Source: a virus. Taken from it: a DNA stretch of 26,063 nt. The notes beneath the pieces were generated by a model, which ran no database searches, was not told the DNA's origin, and saw only the letters and a list, made by a program, of their open reading frames with translations. The stretch spans positions 1 through 26,063 of the IMG/VR virus record IMGVR_UViG_3300025168_000577; one strand, given 5' to 3'. A program made the position numbers and the translations under genes. Shown in pieces: positions 15,269 through 23,235 of this stretch (position 1 is the first letter of the stretch; every line of letters begins with the position of its first letter).

Positions 15269-16123
15269 ATGAGAAAACAAGTAGAGTTGTTAATTGACGA
15301 AGACGAGCTTACTGGAATCGAAGCCGTAAGCCTTGTAAGGTTTCCTGCCATAGAACAAAATTGGGTGTACCTAAGTGCAACCCAAGACAAGAAGATGCAG
15401 TTTGCTACCGATGATGAGAAACGGATGCTTATTGGTCCTGCATTGATACCTGATAAATTGATTATGCGGTTAGACGAAGACGATGAAGAATACGATGTGT
15501 TTTTTTCAAAGGAAACGGTACGTCATGCGATGGAGTTATTTATGCAAGAAGCACGAACTAACGAAAGCACCTTAGAACACCAATCTAAGATAGACGGGGT
15601 AACCGTAGTGGAATCGTGGTTGATAGAAGACAAGAAGAAAGATAAGGCTGCTTTGTACGGCTTTGAACTTCCTATTGGTACGTGGATGCTATCCGTAAAA
15701 GTAAACAATGCAGATATTTGGGAAAAGGTAAAAGCAAAGGACGTTCGTGGTTTCTCGGTGGAAGGATTTTTTACTGATAGGCTCGTTGAGATGATGAAAG
15801 GAAAGTTATGTAAAAACTGCCCTGAAGATAAAGAAATTTTAGAGAAGCTAAAAGCCATCATTTTAGACGAGCTTAAGCCCAGTTCTTTCCTTAATGACAA
15901 ACCCCTATTCGATAGCAAAAGAACGGCTGAATTATGGGGTCAGATGTTCCACGATGTATCGGGGTTTGAAGAAGTTAAGTTAAACGGTCAAACTCTCTAC
16001 ACCGCTAACTATCGCTTAGAATCTTACGACTGGGATACTTGTGTAAGGGAACAAACTGCGGAGTATGGATCTAAAGAAATAGCGGAGAAGGTATGCGGAA
16101 CGATACGTGCTAAATATGGATAA
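15269..16123 (+). CDS. XkdF-like head maturation serine protease
   Basis: A 284-aa protein resembling the XkdF/S78_2 protease family that trims capsid and scaffold. The conserved run is clear: EKRMLIGPALIPDKLIMR, then YDVFFSKETVRHAMELFMQE, LEHQSKIDGVTVVESWLIED, and VRGFSVEGFF. By analogy with related proteases the likely active residues are His104 (LEHQ) and Ser163 (GFSVEG). A C-terminal part (about 255-284, YDWDTCVREQTAEYGSKEIA, then EKVCGTIRAKYG) is a small separate Cys-containing domain found on several Bacteroidota phage proteins. It is followed by scaffold-like and capsid genes, the normal order protease-scaffold-capsid. Confidence 0.8.
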   Translation: MRKQVELLIDEDELTGIEAVSLVRFPAIEQNWVYLSATQDKKMQFATDDEKRMLIGPALIPDKLIMRLDEDDEEYDVFFSKETVRHAMELFMQEARTNESTLEHQSKIDGVTVVESWLIEDKKKDKAALYGFELPIGTWMLSVKVNNADIWEKVKAKDVRGFSVEGFFTDRLVEMMKGKLCKNCPEDKEILEKLKAIILDELKPSSFLNDKPLFDSKRTAELWGQMFHDVSGFEEVKLNGQTLYTANYRLESYDWDTCVREQTAEYGSKEIAEKVCGTIRAKYG

Positions 16124-16174
16124 AATAAACGTAATTGAAATAACTGTTTTTAACCTTGTAAAGCTATACTTAAA

Positions 16175-16855
16175 ATGAATACAATTCAAAAAATCCGTGA
16201 GATTATGGGATTACCAAAAACCAATCTCTACGCCGAAGTCAAGATTGACGATGGGCGTGTACTTGTAACCGAAGCCGATGCCTTTGAGCCTGGCGTAGAT
16301 GTTCGTGTAATTGATGACGGTGGAAGTACCGTTGTTCTTGATGCAGGAACTTACACTTTAGAAGATGGCCGTAAGGTTATCGTAAACGAAGATTCTCGTA
16401 TGGAATCTTTCGAGGTAGAAGAAGAAGAAATTGAAGTGGAGGTAGAATTGGAAACAATCCCCGAAGCAGAAGAAGAAGGCTACCGCGATGGAATAGACGA
16501 TGAAAAGGAAGACGTTCGTGAAGATATGGATTACGATAAAGTGCGTGATGTACTTGCTGACCGTTTCCCTGACCTTGACGAATCGGTAAGGGATGCAATC
16601 GCACAAGTTGTTTCTGACATCTATACACCCGAAGTAGAGGTGGAAGTGGAAGCATCTAAAGAAGATTTAAGCGAACTTTTAGAAGAAGCGTTTGCATCAA
16701 TAAGCAAAAGACTTGAAGCATTAGAAAACGTACCTGCGGAATCAGGCGTTAATGTTTCACCAACTAACCTTTCGGCAAAGCACACGCAGAAAGACTTAAC
16801 TAAATTATCAGGTGTGGACCGTGCGCTACATATTATTCAAAATTCTCATCGATGA
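16175..16855 (+). CDS. Acidic scaffold-like head assembly protein
   Basis: A 226-aa strongly acidic protein between protease and major capsid genes, where a scaffold is expected. Residues about 10-75 look beta-rich (YAEVKIDDGRVLVTEADAFE). Residues about 80-120 are nearly all Glu, Asp and Val (EVEEEEIEVEVELETIPEAE), and about 160-190 (SKEDLSELLEEAFASISKRL) is a probable coiled coil. The C-terminus (DLTKLSGVDRALHIIQNSHR) is conserved-looking and may bind the capsid. Its TGA overlaps the capsid ATG. Removal by the XkdF-like protease during maturation is inferred. The 51-nt gap before it contains TAACCTTG, close to a host -7 box but without a -33 element at proper distance. Confidence 0.6.
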   Translation: MNTIQKIREIMGLPKTNLYAEVKIDDGRVLVTEADAFEPGVDVRVIDDGGSTVVLDAGTYTLEDGRKVIVNEDSRMESFEVEEEEIEVEVELETIPEAEEEGYRDGIDDEKEDVREDMDYDKVRDVLADRFPDLDESVRDAIAQVVSDIYTPEVEVEVEASKEDLSELLEEAFASISKRLEALENVPAESGVNVSPTNLSAKHTQKDLTKLSGVDRALHIIQNSHR

Positions 16856-17826
16856 ATTTATCATTAAACAAGAAGTATAACTTCGATATTGACGCAACCG
16901 TCAATACTTATGCAGGGGAGTTAGCCCTTCCTTATGTAACTGCTGCACTTCTCGGTGCAGAAACAATCGCTAAAGGGCGTTGCCGCTTTTTAGAAGGTAT
17001 CGTAGGTAAGACCGTTATTAGCGGACTTGGTTTTAGTACCGATACAATCGTTGCTGCAAATTGCGACTTTGCTGATAACTCGGCACTTGTATTAACTGAA
17101 CAAGTTTTAGACCCTGCGGATTTAGCCGTTATGGAAGAAATTTGCAGAGGTACTATGTATCCTACATGGATTGCTGCTAACGGAAGAATGGAACGTAACG
17201 GACAACTACCCGTAGCGTGGTCTGATTTTCTATTAGGCGCGGTTGCTGAAAAAACTGGTACAAACTTAGAATCTCTACTTTGGACGGGTGCTGCACCTTT
17301 TGGAGTTGGTTTCCTTTCTAACGATGGAACTATTGACGAAGCAGGTATAGACGCTTCTGCTTGTGCAGACTTTATTGAGCACGACACAGCAGCAGCAGCT
17401 TGGACTAACGCAACTATCTTAGGTCATATGAGTGGTGTATTTGATGCAGCACAAGCTGTACCAGGTATTTTACAAAAGCCAGGTTGTGGGTTCTTCTTAT
17501 CTTACGAAGCATACGCTTTTTTCTTACAAGCTATGGCAGAGCAAAACACTGGACCTGGTTTTAATCAGTCTATGGAGGGTGCAACTTACTTAGGTTACCC
17601 AGTTTACCCAACTTCGGGAATACCTAACGCGGTTGATGTTATGGTATTCACTTACCCTGACAACTTGGTGGTAGGTGCAAACAGCTACACGGCTGACATC
17701 GCTGCACAACTAATCCCAACATACATGTATGATGGTTCGGACAACGTTCGCGCTTCTATGCGTTTCGCTGTTGGAGTTCAAACTGGTGTTGCAGGTGACG
17801 GGGTTGTAGGATTCAACTTTACTTAA
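16852..17826 (+). CDS. Major capsid protein
   Basis: A 324-aa protein. Its place after protease and scaffold-like genes, its size, and its Ala/Gly-rich low-charge composition fit a HK97-fold capsid subunit. The N-terminus (FDIDATVNTYAGELALPYVT) and the late segment MEGATYLGYPVYPTSGIPN, followed by a TYPDNLVVGANSYTADIAAQ stretch, resemble capsid proteins of Bacteroidota phages. A C-terminal segment (DNVRASMRFAVGVQTGVAG) matches the usual final strand region. There is no long N-terminal delta domain, consistent with the separate scaffold gene. It shares ATGA with the scaffold gene, allowing coupled translation. Confidence 0.82.
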   Translation: MNLSLNKKYNFDIDATVNTYAGELALPYVTAALLGAETIAKGRCRFLEGIVGKTVISGLGFSTDTIVAANCDFADNSALVLTEQVLDPADLAVMEEICRGTMYPTWIAANGRMERNGQLPVAWSDFLLGAVAEKTGTNLESLLWTGAAPFGVGFLSNDGTIDEAGIDASACADFIEHDTAAAAWTNATILGHMSGVFDAAQAVPGILQKPGCGFFLSYEAYAFFLQAMAEQNTGPGFNQSMEGATYLGYPVYPTSGIPNAVDVMVFTYPDNLVVGANSYTADIAAQLIPTYMYDGSDNVRASMRFAVGVQTGVAGDGVVGFNFT

Positions 17827-17838
17827 TACTTAAATAAA

Positions 17839-18447
17839 ATGGCTTGTAAAATAACTGCCGCACGGGGTATAGATTGCCGTGACGCTATTGGTGGCTTAAA
17901 AGCTATTTATTTTTGTAGCTCTTATTCTGCTAACATACTTGCTTCGGCAACGGTTACCGCTGATTCATATACTATAACTGACGCAGACTTTGCTGATTGG
18001 GATATTTATGGTTCACCAACGGTTGGTAAAGTGCAAGTGTATAAGTATGATTTAGTAACTGACCTATCAACTTTTAAATCTGCTGTTGAAGCGGATAAAG
18101 CTACGGGATCAGTTATGTGGAATCAGACTTTAGACGTAGTTCTACATAAAGTTGTAGCTGCTGATTTATTCCAACTCGGACTAATTTCTAAGAACCGTGC
18201 GCAAATCTTTGTGCAAGATTCAAATGACAATGTGTACTTGATGGGTATAACTGACGGTTGTTATTTAACGGGTGGTGATTCTATCGCTACGGGAACAAAT
18301 CGTTCTGATATGAATGGTTTGACGTTAAGTTTCACAGCTAAGGAACAAGCACCGTTGTACATACTACCTACACCAACGTTAGGTGGTACAAACTATCCTT
18401 TCGATGGTTTGACTGATGGTGCAGATATTGCTATTACGGCAGCCTAA
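17839..18447 (+). CDS. Putative major tail tube or capsid-associated structural protein
   Basis: A 202-aa protein. The opening MACKITAARGIDCRDAIGGL, with KAIYFCSSYS, resembles a recurring Bacteroidota phage structural protein (Cys-x9-Cys then GGLK). The middle has SVMWNQTLDVVLHKVVAADL and the end DMNGLTLSFTAKEQAPLYIL, like the last strands of tail tube subunits. It is the last gene before a strong terminator, so it is probably transcribed at high level with the capsid gene, as expected for a repeating subunit. A tail tube is my preferred reading, because no other tube candidate is seen; a head decoration protein is possible. It lies 12 nt after the capsid gene. Confidence 0.55.
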   Translation: MACKITAARGIDCRDAIGGLKAIYFCSSYSANILASATVTADSYTITDADFADWDIYGSPTVGKVQVYKYDLVTDLSTFKSAVEADKATGSVMWNQTLDVVLHKVVAADLFQLGLISKNRAQIFVQDSNDNVYLMGITDGCYLTGGDSIATGTNRSDMNGLTLSFTAKEQAPLYILPTPTLGGTNYPFDGLTDGADIAITAA

Positions 18448-18471
18448 AAGCTAACGTAACGAAACGAAACT

Positions 18472-18503
18472 GGGAGGGTGGCACAAGCCGTCCTCCCTTT
18501 TTT
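18472..18503 (+). terminator. Rho-independent terminator after the capsid operon
   Basis: GGGAGGGTGGC pairs with GCCGTCCTCCC (11 bp including two G-T pairs) around the loop ACAA, followed directly by six T. This is a strong intrinsic terminator for the transcript carrying capsid and tail-tube-like genes. The next gene starts 38 nt later, so it needs its own promoter or read-through. Confidence 0.88.
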
Positions 18504-18524
18504 ATTATAAACGGATTTACACTT

Positions 18525-18536
18525 TCTATTCTTACC
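18525..18536 (+). promoter_or_regulatory. Candidate phage promoter/start motif, copy 3
   Basis: TCTATTCTTACC ends 4 nt before the ATG at 18541. It shares TTCTTACC with copy 1 and, like copy 2, is preceded by ATTTACA. It lies between a strong terminator and the next gene, where a promoter is needed. TATTCTT is a poor fit to the normal host -7 box. Confidence 0.35.
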
Positions 18537-18540
18537 ATTG

Positions 18541-20445
18541 ATGCTACAAATTCTATCTACATCTAACGAAACTTCTACGGGTCCTGAATTGGTGCAGAAT
18601 GGAGATTTTAGTGCTGTTCCATTAGGTAGTGAGCTTGTGACTGATGGAAACTTTCCAACGCCAAATGTAAATTGGAGTTTATCGACAGCATTTTCAATAG
18701 CAAATAACAAGCTGCATTGTGTATCAGATGGAACATATGAATTTGCTTATCAGAGTTCAGTATTTGAAATAGGAAAATCATATGTAATTACTTTTGATAT
18801 TACTGGATGGAGTTTAGGAACAATAAGAGTAAGACCGACTGCTGAATCTCCTTTTCAAACTGCTTCTGCTAATGGTAGTTTTTCTTTTTTTTATGTAGCT
18901 GTTGAAAATACTCAATTAATAATAGAAAGAGATGGTGCTTGTGATATGTACCTTGAAAATATTTCAGTTAAGGAAGCTACCAACCTTGTAAGCAATCCAA
19001 ACTTTACGGATACGGGAAGTGAGTTAGCTACATTTTCATTAGGTAATATTTCTTTTGCTAATTTGGATGGAAGTATAAGCACTTCATTGGGTGGTATAGA
19101 TTATCGAAGCGTTGCAATAGGTGATACAAATGATTCACGACCAAGAGTTTCATTTGATAATTTAACTGAGGGAAAATCATACAAAGTAGTTTATACCCCA
19201 TCTTCTACTACTGGAGTTTCAGACTTTGATTTGTTTCAAAACGGAGTAAGACTTGTATTAAATCATGATATTTCTTTACCATTAACAACTTATCTAATAG
19301 CTGGTTCAGGGTATAATGGAATAGATTTTAATGGTACAAATACTTTTACGACTGACTATACTCTATCCATCAAAGAACTCGGAGAGGGATGGACACTTGG
19401 AACTGGGTGGAGTATTGGAGAAGATACAGCTATCTCAGACGGCACAAATGCGGCTTTATCACAAGCGAGTGGATTGACACCAAATTCATATTATAAAATT
19501 ACCGTCACTAAATCAGGTGTAGGAGGAATATATTTTGATTCCAGTAGTTTTTATGGCGATGCGTCAAGTAGGTTAATTGCAGACGGCACAAGTACAACTT
19601 ATTTACAAGCGAAAATTTCAACTTTTTCCGTTGAAGCAACTACATCTCCCAGTCCTTCTACAATCACAAACATCGTAGTTCAAGAACTCGGTGAAGATTG
19701 GACGCTTGGAACGGGGTGGTCAATAGGTGATTTAAAAGCGGTATGTGACGGAACGCAAGTTGCAAATAGTAACCTTTACCAAGCTGTTTATACAATAAGT
19801 AACTCATACAAAACTACCATAAACGTTATTAGAACTGCGGGGACTTTGTACGTCTATACAGGGACACCCTCTCAAACGATTACGATAACATCAAGTGGAA
19901 CGTATAACTTTAGTGGATTATCTTCATCTTCAACAAATTTATACATACAAGCGCAATCTGACTTTGTTGGTTCAGTAGCAAACGTATCAGTAAAACTTTT
20001 AGGGACATACGATGCCCAAAGCATCTACGTTACCGCCGCAGACGTTCAAACTATTCCACAAGCGAGTGTGTATTACTTAGTAGAATTAACTTCTATGGCT
20101 TCGAAGAATAGCATATACTTCCTTCCATCTTCGGTAGTACCCAATAATGGACGTTATACTAAATTGAATTTCACGGTAATAAGCAAAGACGCAACACCTA
20201 CCCCTGCAAGTGGGATTATTTCTTTCTATGATTCCGTTGGTGGGTTTGATACCTACCCTATGGGGTTTTATGAGTTTAGAATCTACGAGCAAACAAGCTC
20301 TACGAACTTAGACCCGACATTAGCTACTGGACTTTTAGAGAAGGGCTTTGCCTTCGTTCGTGATTTTAGTGGTAATATGCAAGAACTTACTGACGGCTTC
20401 AAAGAATACAACCCTGCCTTAACACAATACGTTTACTCAAAATGA
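18541..20445 (+). CDS. Mosaic carbohydrate-binding-like structural protein
   Basis: A 634-aa protein. The first 430 residues hold repeated beta-sandwich-like units resembling galactose-binding/CBM jelly rolls. They open with LVQNGDFS, LVTDGNFP and LVSNPNFT, and contain WTLGTGWSIG twice with ELGEGW/ELGEDW before it. The last 150 residues (AQSIYVTAADVQTIPQASVY onward, with DTYPMGFYEFRIYEQ) look like a conserved structural domain, probably the virion attachment part. I infer a receptor- or glycan-binding decoration protein. Bases 18661-19380 contain 9 CpG, against 38 in the 720 bases from 20461, so the repeat region is probably a recent import. ATG 18541 is preferred over TTG 18538. The end overlaps the portal gene by 4 nt. 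Confidence 0.65.
   Translation: MLQILSTSNETSTGPELVQNGDFSAVPLGSELVTDGNFPTPNVNWSLSTAFSIANNKLHCVSDGTYEFAYQSSVFEIGKSYVITFDITGWSLGTIRVRPTAESPFQTASANGSFSFFYVAVENTQLIIERDGACDMYLENISVKEATNLVSNPNFTDTGSELATFSLGNISFANLDGSISTSLGGIDYRSVAIGDTNDSRPRVSFDNLTEGKSYKVVYTPSSTTGVSDFDLFQNGVRLVLNHDISLPLTTYLIAGSGYNGIDFNGTNTFTTDYTLSIKELGEGWTLGTGWSIGEDTAISDGTNAALSQASGLTPNSYYKITVTKSGVGGIYFDSSSFYGDASSRLIADGTSTTYLQAKISTFSVEATTSPSPSTITNIVVQELGEDWTLGTGWSIGDLKAVCDGTQVANSNLYQAVYTISNSYKTTINVIRTAGTLYVYTGTPSQTITITSSGTYNFSGLSSSSTNLYIQAQSDFVGSVANVSVKLLGTYDAQSIYVTAADVQTIPQASVYYLVELTSMASKNSIYFLPSSVVPNNGRYTKLNFTVISKDATPTPASGIISFYDSVGGFDTYPMGFYEFRIYEQTSSTNLDPTLATGLLEKGFAFVRDFSGNMQELTDGFKEYNPALTQYVYSK
19375..19755 (+). repeat. Diverged direct repeat within the binding-protein gene (309-nt period)
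   Basis: GAACTCGG at 19375 and 19684 each begin a similar stretch of about 70 nt. Both encode an ELGE-x-WTLGTGWSIG phrase followed by a DGT motif. The spacing of 309 nt is 103 codons, one domain length, so two tandem domains arose by duplication. The second copy has the CpG-rich wording of the rest of the phage genome, the first does not. Confidence 0.65.
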
Positions 20446-22490
20446 AGAAACAAAACTTTTCCGTATTAAATTACGGCTCAACCGAGATACCGTTGTTCGC
20501 TGAAAAGCAAGGACAAGAATGGGTTGATTATGGCATAGATAATTTATACGGTGATTACTTACGGGATCTATTCCTTTCATCCAGTACTCACGGTGCAATC
20601 GTAAACGGTGTTGCTGATATGATTTACGGAGGTGGTTTAGACGCTACCGATAGGGAAGATAACGACCAAAAGAAGGAACAATGGATTCGTCTTCAAGAAC
20701 TACTTAACAATAGCGATGATGGACTGCTTCAGAAGATAGCTTTTGACATTAAGTTATACGGTATGGTTTACTTGAATGTTATTTGGAATCGGGCAAGAAC
20801 TCGCATAGGTGCGATAAAGCACTTACCCGTTCACACGATGCGTAGCGGTGTCGCTGATTCTGATGGGTACGTAAGCCATTATTATTACAAATACGACTGG
20901 AACGATAGCAGAGAGCAAGAACGTCCTTTAAACGCCTTCTCTATGGAAGATAGAACAGAGGCTTCTACGTGCTATCAAATCAAACGCTACTCAGTCGCAC
21001 AACATTACTATGCCGTACCTGATTATGTAGGGGGAACAAATTACATTGAGTTGGATCGTGAGGTTTCAACTTTCCATTTGAACAATATCCGCAGGGGGTT
21101 CTTTCCTTCTATGCTATTGAGCTTTAAAAATGGAGTGCCAACGGAACAAGAAAGAATACAAATAGAACGTAAGGTTATAGAGAAGTTTACGGGTGCAGAT
21201 AATTCAGGGCGTATTCTAATTACGTTTAATGACGGTGATGAAACCGCACCTGAGTTTACACCTATCGAAACCAACGGGGCAGATACTATGTACGAGTTCC
21301 TTTCTAAAACGGTAAGCGAAAAGATACTTACTTCACATCGTGTCGTTAGTCCGTTGATGTTTGGGGTTAGGTCTGAGGGTGGAGGCTTTGGTAATAACGC
21401 AGACGAGTTAAGAGATTCATACAGCCTATTTAACAACACGGTGATAGCACCCTTCCAGGATATTCTTTTAAAGGCAATGGGGGGCTTGTTTGCTATTAAC
21501 GACATTGAGTTAGATATTTACTTTATTACTGCAAAACCTGCCGACTTCTTAGACCTTGACGTTATAGAAACTTTAGACGAAGGGGAACAAGAAAAAGAGG
21601 GGATAGAAAACCCACAAGAAGAAGGTGAAGTGGTAGTAGATGAACCAATAGAAGAAGGGATGCCAGTAATATCAGCCGATAACGAAGCGTCTTACAATGG
21701 CGCACAAATTTCTTCCGCATTGGATATTATCGTTAAAGTAGGTGAAGGTTTATTAACCCCTGAACAAGCGATAGTGTTCCTTATTCAGATGTTACAATTC
21801 GAACCATCGGTAGCGGAAGCGTTATTTACTGAGGGGCAAGATGCTATCGAGAAAGTCGAAGCGTCAAAGTTTTCCAAGCTACCGAAAAAGATGCAATTAA
21901 AGGTAGCAAAAGAGTTGATAGAATTAGGTGAAGAACAAAAGGACTTGCTTAGTGATTACGCTTTAATTGATTCAAGGAAAGTAGATTACGATGAGGAAGA
22001 AAAGTTAGATGCTATGTGGACTTTTGCAACCGTTCCCAGTTCACAACCTACCTCAAAAAGCGACCACCCAAAACACGGTCAAGATACCGAACTAATAAAA
22101 GTGCGTTACGTTTATAAGCAGGGTAACTTTAAAAACATCGGGAAGTCAAGGGAGTTCTGCGATAAGATGATGGCAGCAGGTAAGGTCTATCGAAAGGAGG
22201 ACATTATGTTTGCAGGGGATAGGGCGGTGAATCCTGGTTGGGGTGAATACGGTGCTAACAAATACTCTATATGGCTTTTTAAAGGTGGTGCGTTATGCCG
22301 TCATTGGTGGGAACGTCAAACGTATTTGAAGAAGAACAATAAAAGAATTACCGTAAACGAAGCTAAAAGGATTATCAGGACTAATAGTGGAACGGATTTA
22401 GAAATTAACGACACAAGGGTAGCACAAGCCCCAAGAACGTGGAAAGATAAGGGATTCGTAAACCCTAAACTAATAGAAGAATACAAATGA
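20442..22490 (+). CDS. Portal protein with C-terminal extension domain
   Basis: A 682-aa protein. Residues about 1-390 look like a phage portal: YGIDNLYGDYLRDLFLSSST, then HGAIVNGVADMIYGGGLDAT, with a long central helix region (FTGADNSGRILITFNDGDET) and SHRVVSPLMFGVRSEGGGFG. An acidic linker (about 385-415) and a helical segment (LLTPEQAIVFLIQMLQFEPS) follow. Residues about 560-640 are a separate domain: SREFCDKMMAAGKVYRKEDI, then NPGWGEYGANKYSIWLFKGG and ALCRHWWERQTYLKK, with Cys and His residues that could bind metal. At 682 aa it is much longer than usual portals (400-500). It stands after capsid genes instead of beside the terminase. Junctions overlap by 4 nt on both sides. Confidence 0.82.
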   Translation: MKKQNFSVLNYGSTEIPLFAEKQGQEWVDYGIDNLYGDYLRDLFLSSSTHGAIVNGVADMIYGGGLDATDREDNDQKKEQWIRLQELLNNSDDGLLQKIAFDIKLYGMVYLNVIWNRARTRIGAIKHLPVHTMRSGVADSDGYVSHYYYKYDWNDSREQERPLNAFSMEDRTEASTCYQIKRYSVAQHYYAVPDYVGGTNYIELDREVSTFHLNNIRRGFFPSMLLSFKNGVPTEQERIQIERKVIEKFTGADNSGRILITFNDGDETAPEFTPIETNGADTMYEFLSKTVSEKILTSHRVVSPLMFGVRSEGGGFGNNADELRDSYSLFNNTVIAPFQDILLKAMGGLFAINDIELDIYFITAKPADFLDLDVIETLDEGEQEKEGIENPQEEGEVVVDEPIEEGMPVISADNEASYNGAQISSALDIIVKVGEGLLTPEQAIVFLIQMLQFEPSVAEALFTEGQDAIEKVEASKFSKLPKKMQLKVAKELIELGEEQKDLLSDYALIDSRKVDYDEEEKLDAMWTFATVPSSQPTSKSDHPKHGQDTELIKVRYVYKQGNFKNIGKSREFCDKMMAAGKVYRKEDIMFAGDRAVNPGWGEYGANKYSIWLFKGGALCRHWWERQTYLKKNNKRITVNEAKRIIRTNSGTDLEINDTRVAQAPRTWKDKGFVNPKLIEEYK

Positions 22491-23047
22491 GCCAAGCACT
22501 TTTCGTTTCAGCAAATAGATTAAAGCGCGACACCGCAATAGGTGGTAGCGTAGATGATGATTTAATACGCCCGTATGTTTATATGGCGCAACAACGTTGG
22601 ATACTTCCCGTACTGGGAACGAAGTTATACGATAAAATTTCTGCCGACATAGATGCAGGAACGGTAACGGGGGATTATGAAACGCTTTTAAACGATTATA
22701 TTATACCAAGCACGGTTCAGTATTCCTTCGTTCAGTTAGTGCCTTTCCTGCGTCTTAGATTCGTTAATAATGCGGTTGTGGTTATGAACTCAGAACAAAG
22801 CTCTGCTGCTACCTATGACGATTTAAAGCCGTTAATGGATCAAGCGTTAGATATGGCTACTTTCTACCGTGAAAGGTTGATAGATTACATATGCAATAAC
22901 TCGACTTTGTTTCCTGAATACAACACGAATACGGGGGCAGATTTAAACCCTACACAAAACAACTATACGCAGGGAATGAATTTAGACTATGGAGGTTTAG
23001 ATTTAAGATACGAAGCGTTCTTATCAGGTGCAGGAATAAAATGGTAA
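22487..23047 (+). CDS. Head-tail connector-like protein
   Basis: A 186-aa protein directly after the portal gene. The pattern (SANRLKRDTAIGGSVDDDLI, then RPYVYMAQQRWILPVLGTKL, and YETLLNDYIIPSTVQYSFVQ) resembles the Bacteroidota phage connector family (possibly DUF6712), a mostly helical adaptor that docks under the portal. The C-terminal segment (ATFYRERLIDYICNNSTLFP) is also family-like. It overlaps the portal gene by 4 nt and the next small frame by 7 nt. The connector role is inferred from family resemblance and from its position beside the portal. Confidence 0.65.
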   Translation: MSQALFVSANRLKRDTAIGGSVDDDLIRPYVYMAQQRWILPVLGTKLYDKISADIDAGTVTGDYETLLNDYIIPSTVQYSFVQLVPFLRLRFVNNAVVVMNSEQSSAATYDDLKPLMDQALDMATFYRERLIDYICNNSTLFPEYNTNTGADLNPTQNNYTQGMNLDYGGLDLRYEAFLSGAGIKW

Positions 23048-23235
23048 ATAGAAAACGATATGCACCAAGTTTACAAAACGAGGAAAAACTAAAAAAGTTT
23101 ATAGATGGCAAACAAGAAAATAACGGAACTCACAGCTTTAACAAGCGCAGCATCAGACGATGTACTGGCGATTGTGGATGTGTCGGGAACTGCGGAAACA
23201 AAGAAGATAACGGTAGCAAACCTAACGGCAGGTAG
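23041..23235 (+). CDS. Possible small protein overlapping the fibre gene
   Basis: A 64-aa frame starting at an ATG that overlaps the connector stop by 7 nt. It begins MVNRKRYAPSLQNEEKLKKF and is basic. The second half, which overlaps the next gene by 131 nt, reads CTGDCGCVGNCGNKED, Cys-rich. The first 22 codons fill an otherwise empty 57-nt gap. Either this is a true overlapping gene or only its start is used and the rest is a shadow of the fibre gene. No function is recognised. Confidence 0.3.
   Translation: MVNRKRYAPSLQNEEKLKKFIDGKQENNGTHSFNKRSIRRCTGDCGCVGNCGNKEDNGSKPNGR

Noticed and set aside
16151-16158. TAACCTTG as a host-type promoter before the scaffold-like gene
   Set aside because: Seven of eight bases fit, but the nearest TTG is only 13 bases upstream, too close for a -33 element.
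21041-21505. Long minus-strand frame of 154 codons inside the portal gene
   Set aside because: It lies wholly within a well-supported rightward gene, has no overlap-style junctions and no recognisable motif; same for minus-strand frames at 16932-17387 and 23089-23568.
22190-22206. AAAGGAGG followed by ATTATG, a strong Shine-Dalgarno-like site
   Set aside because: It lies inside the portal C-terminal domain (coding for YRKEDIM) in frame with it; no other gene here uses such a site and Bacteroidota rarely depend on it.
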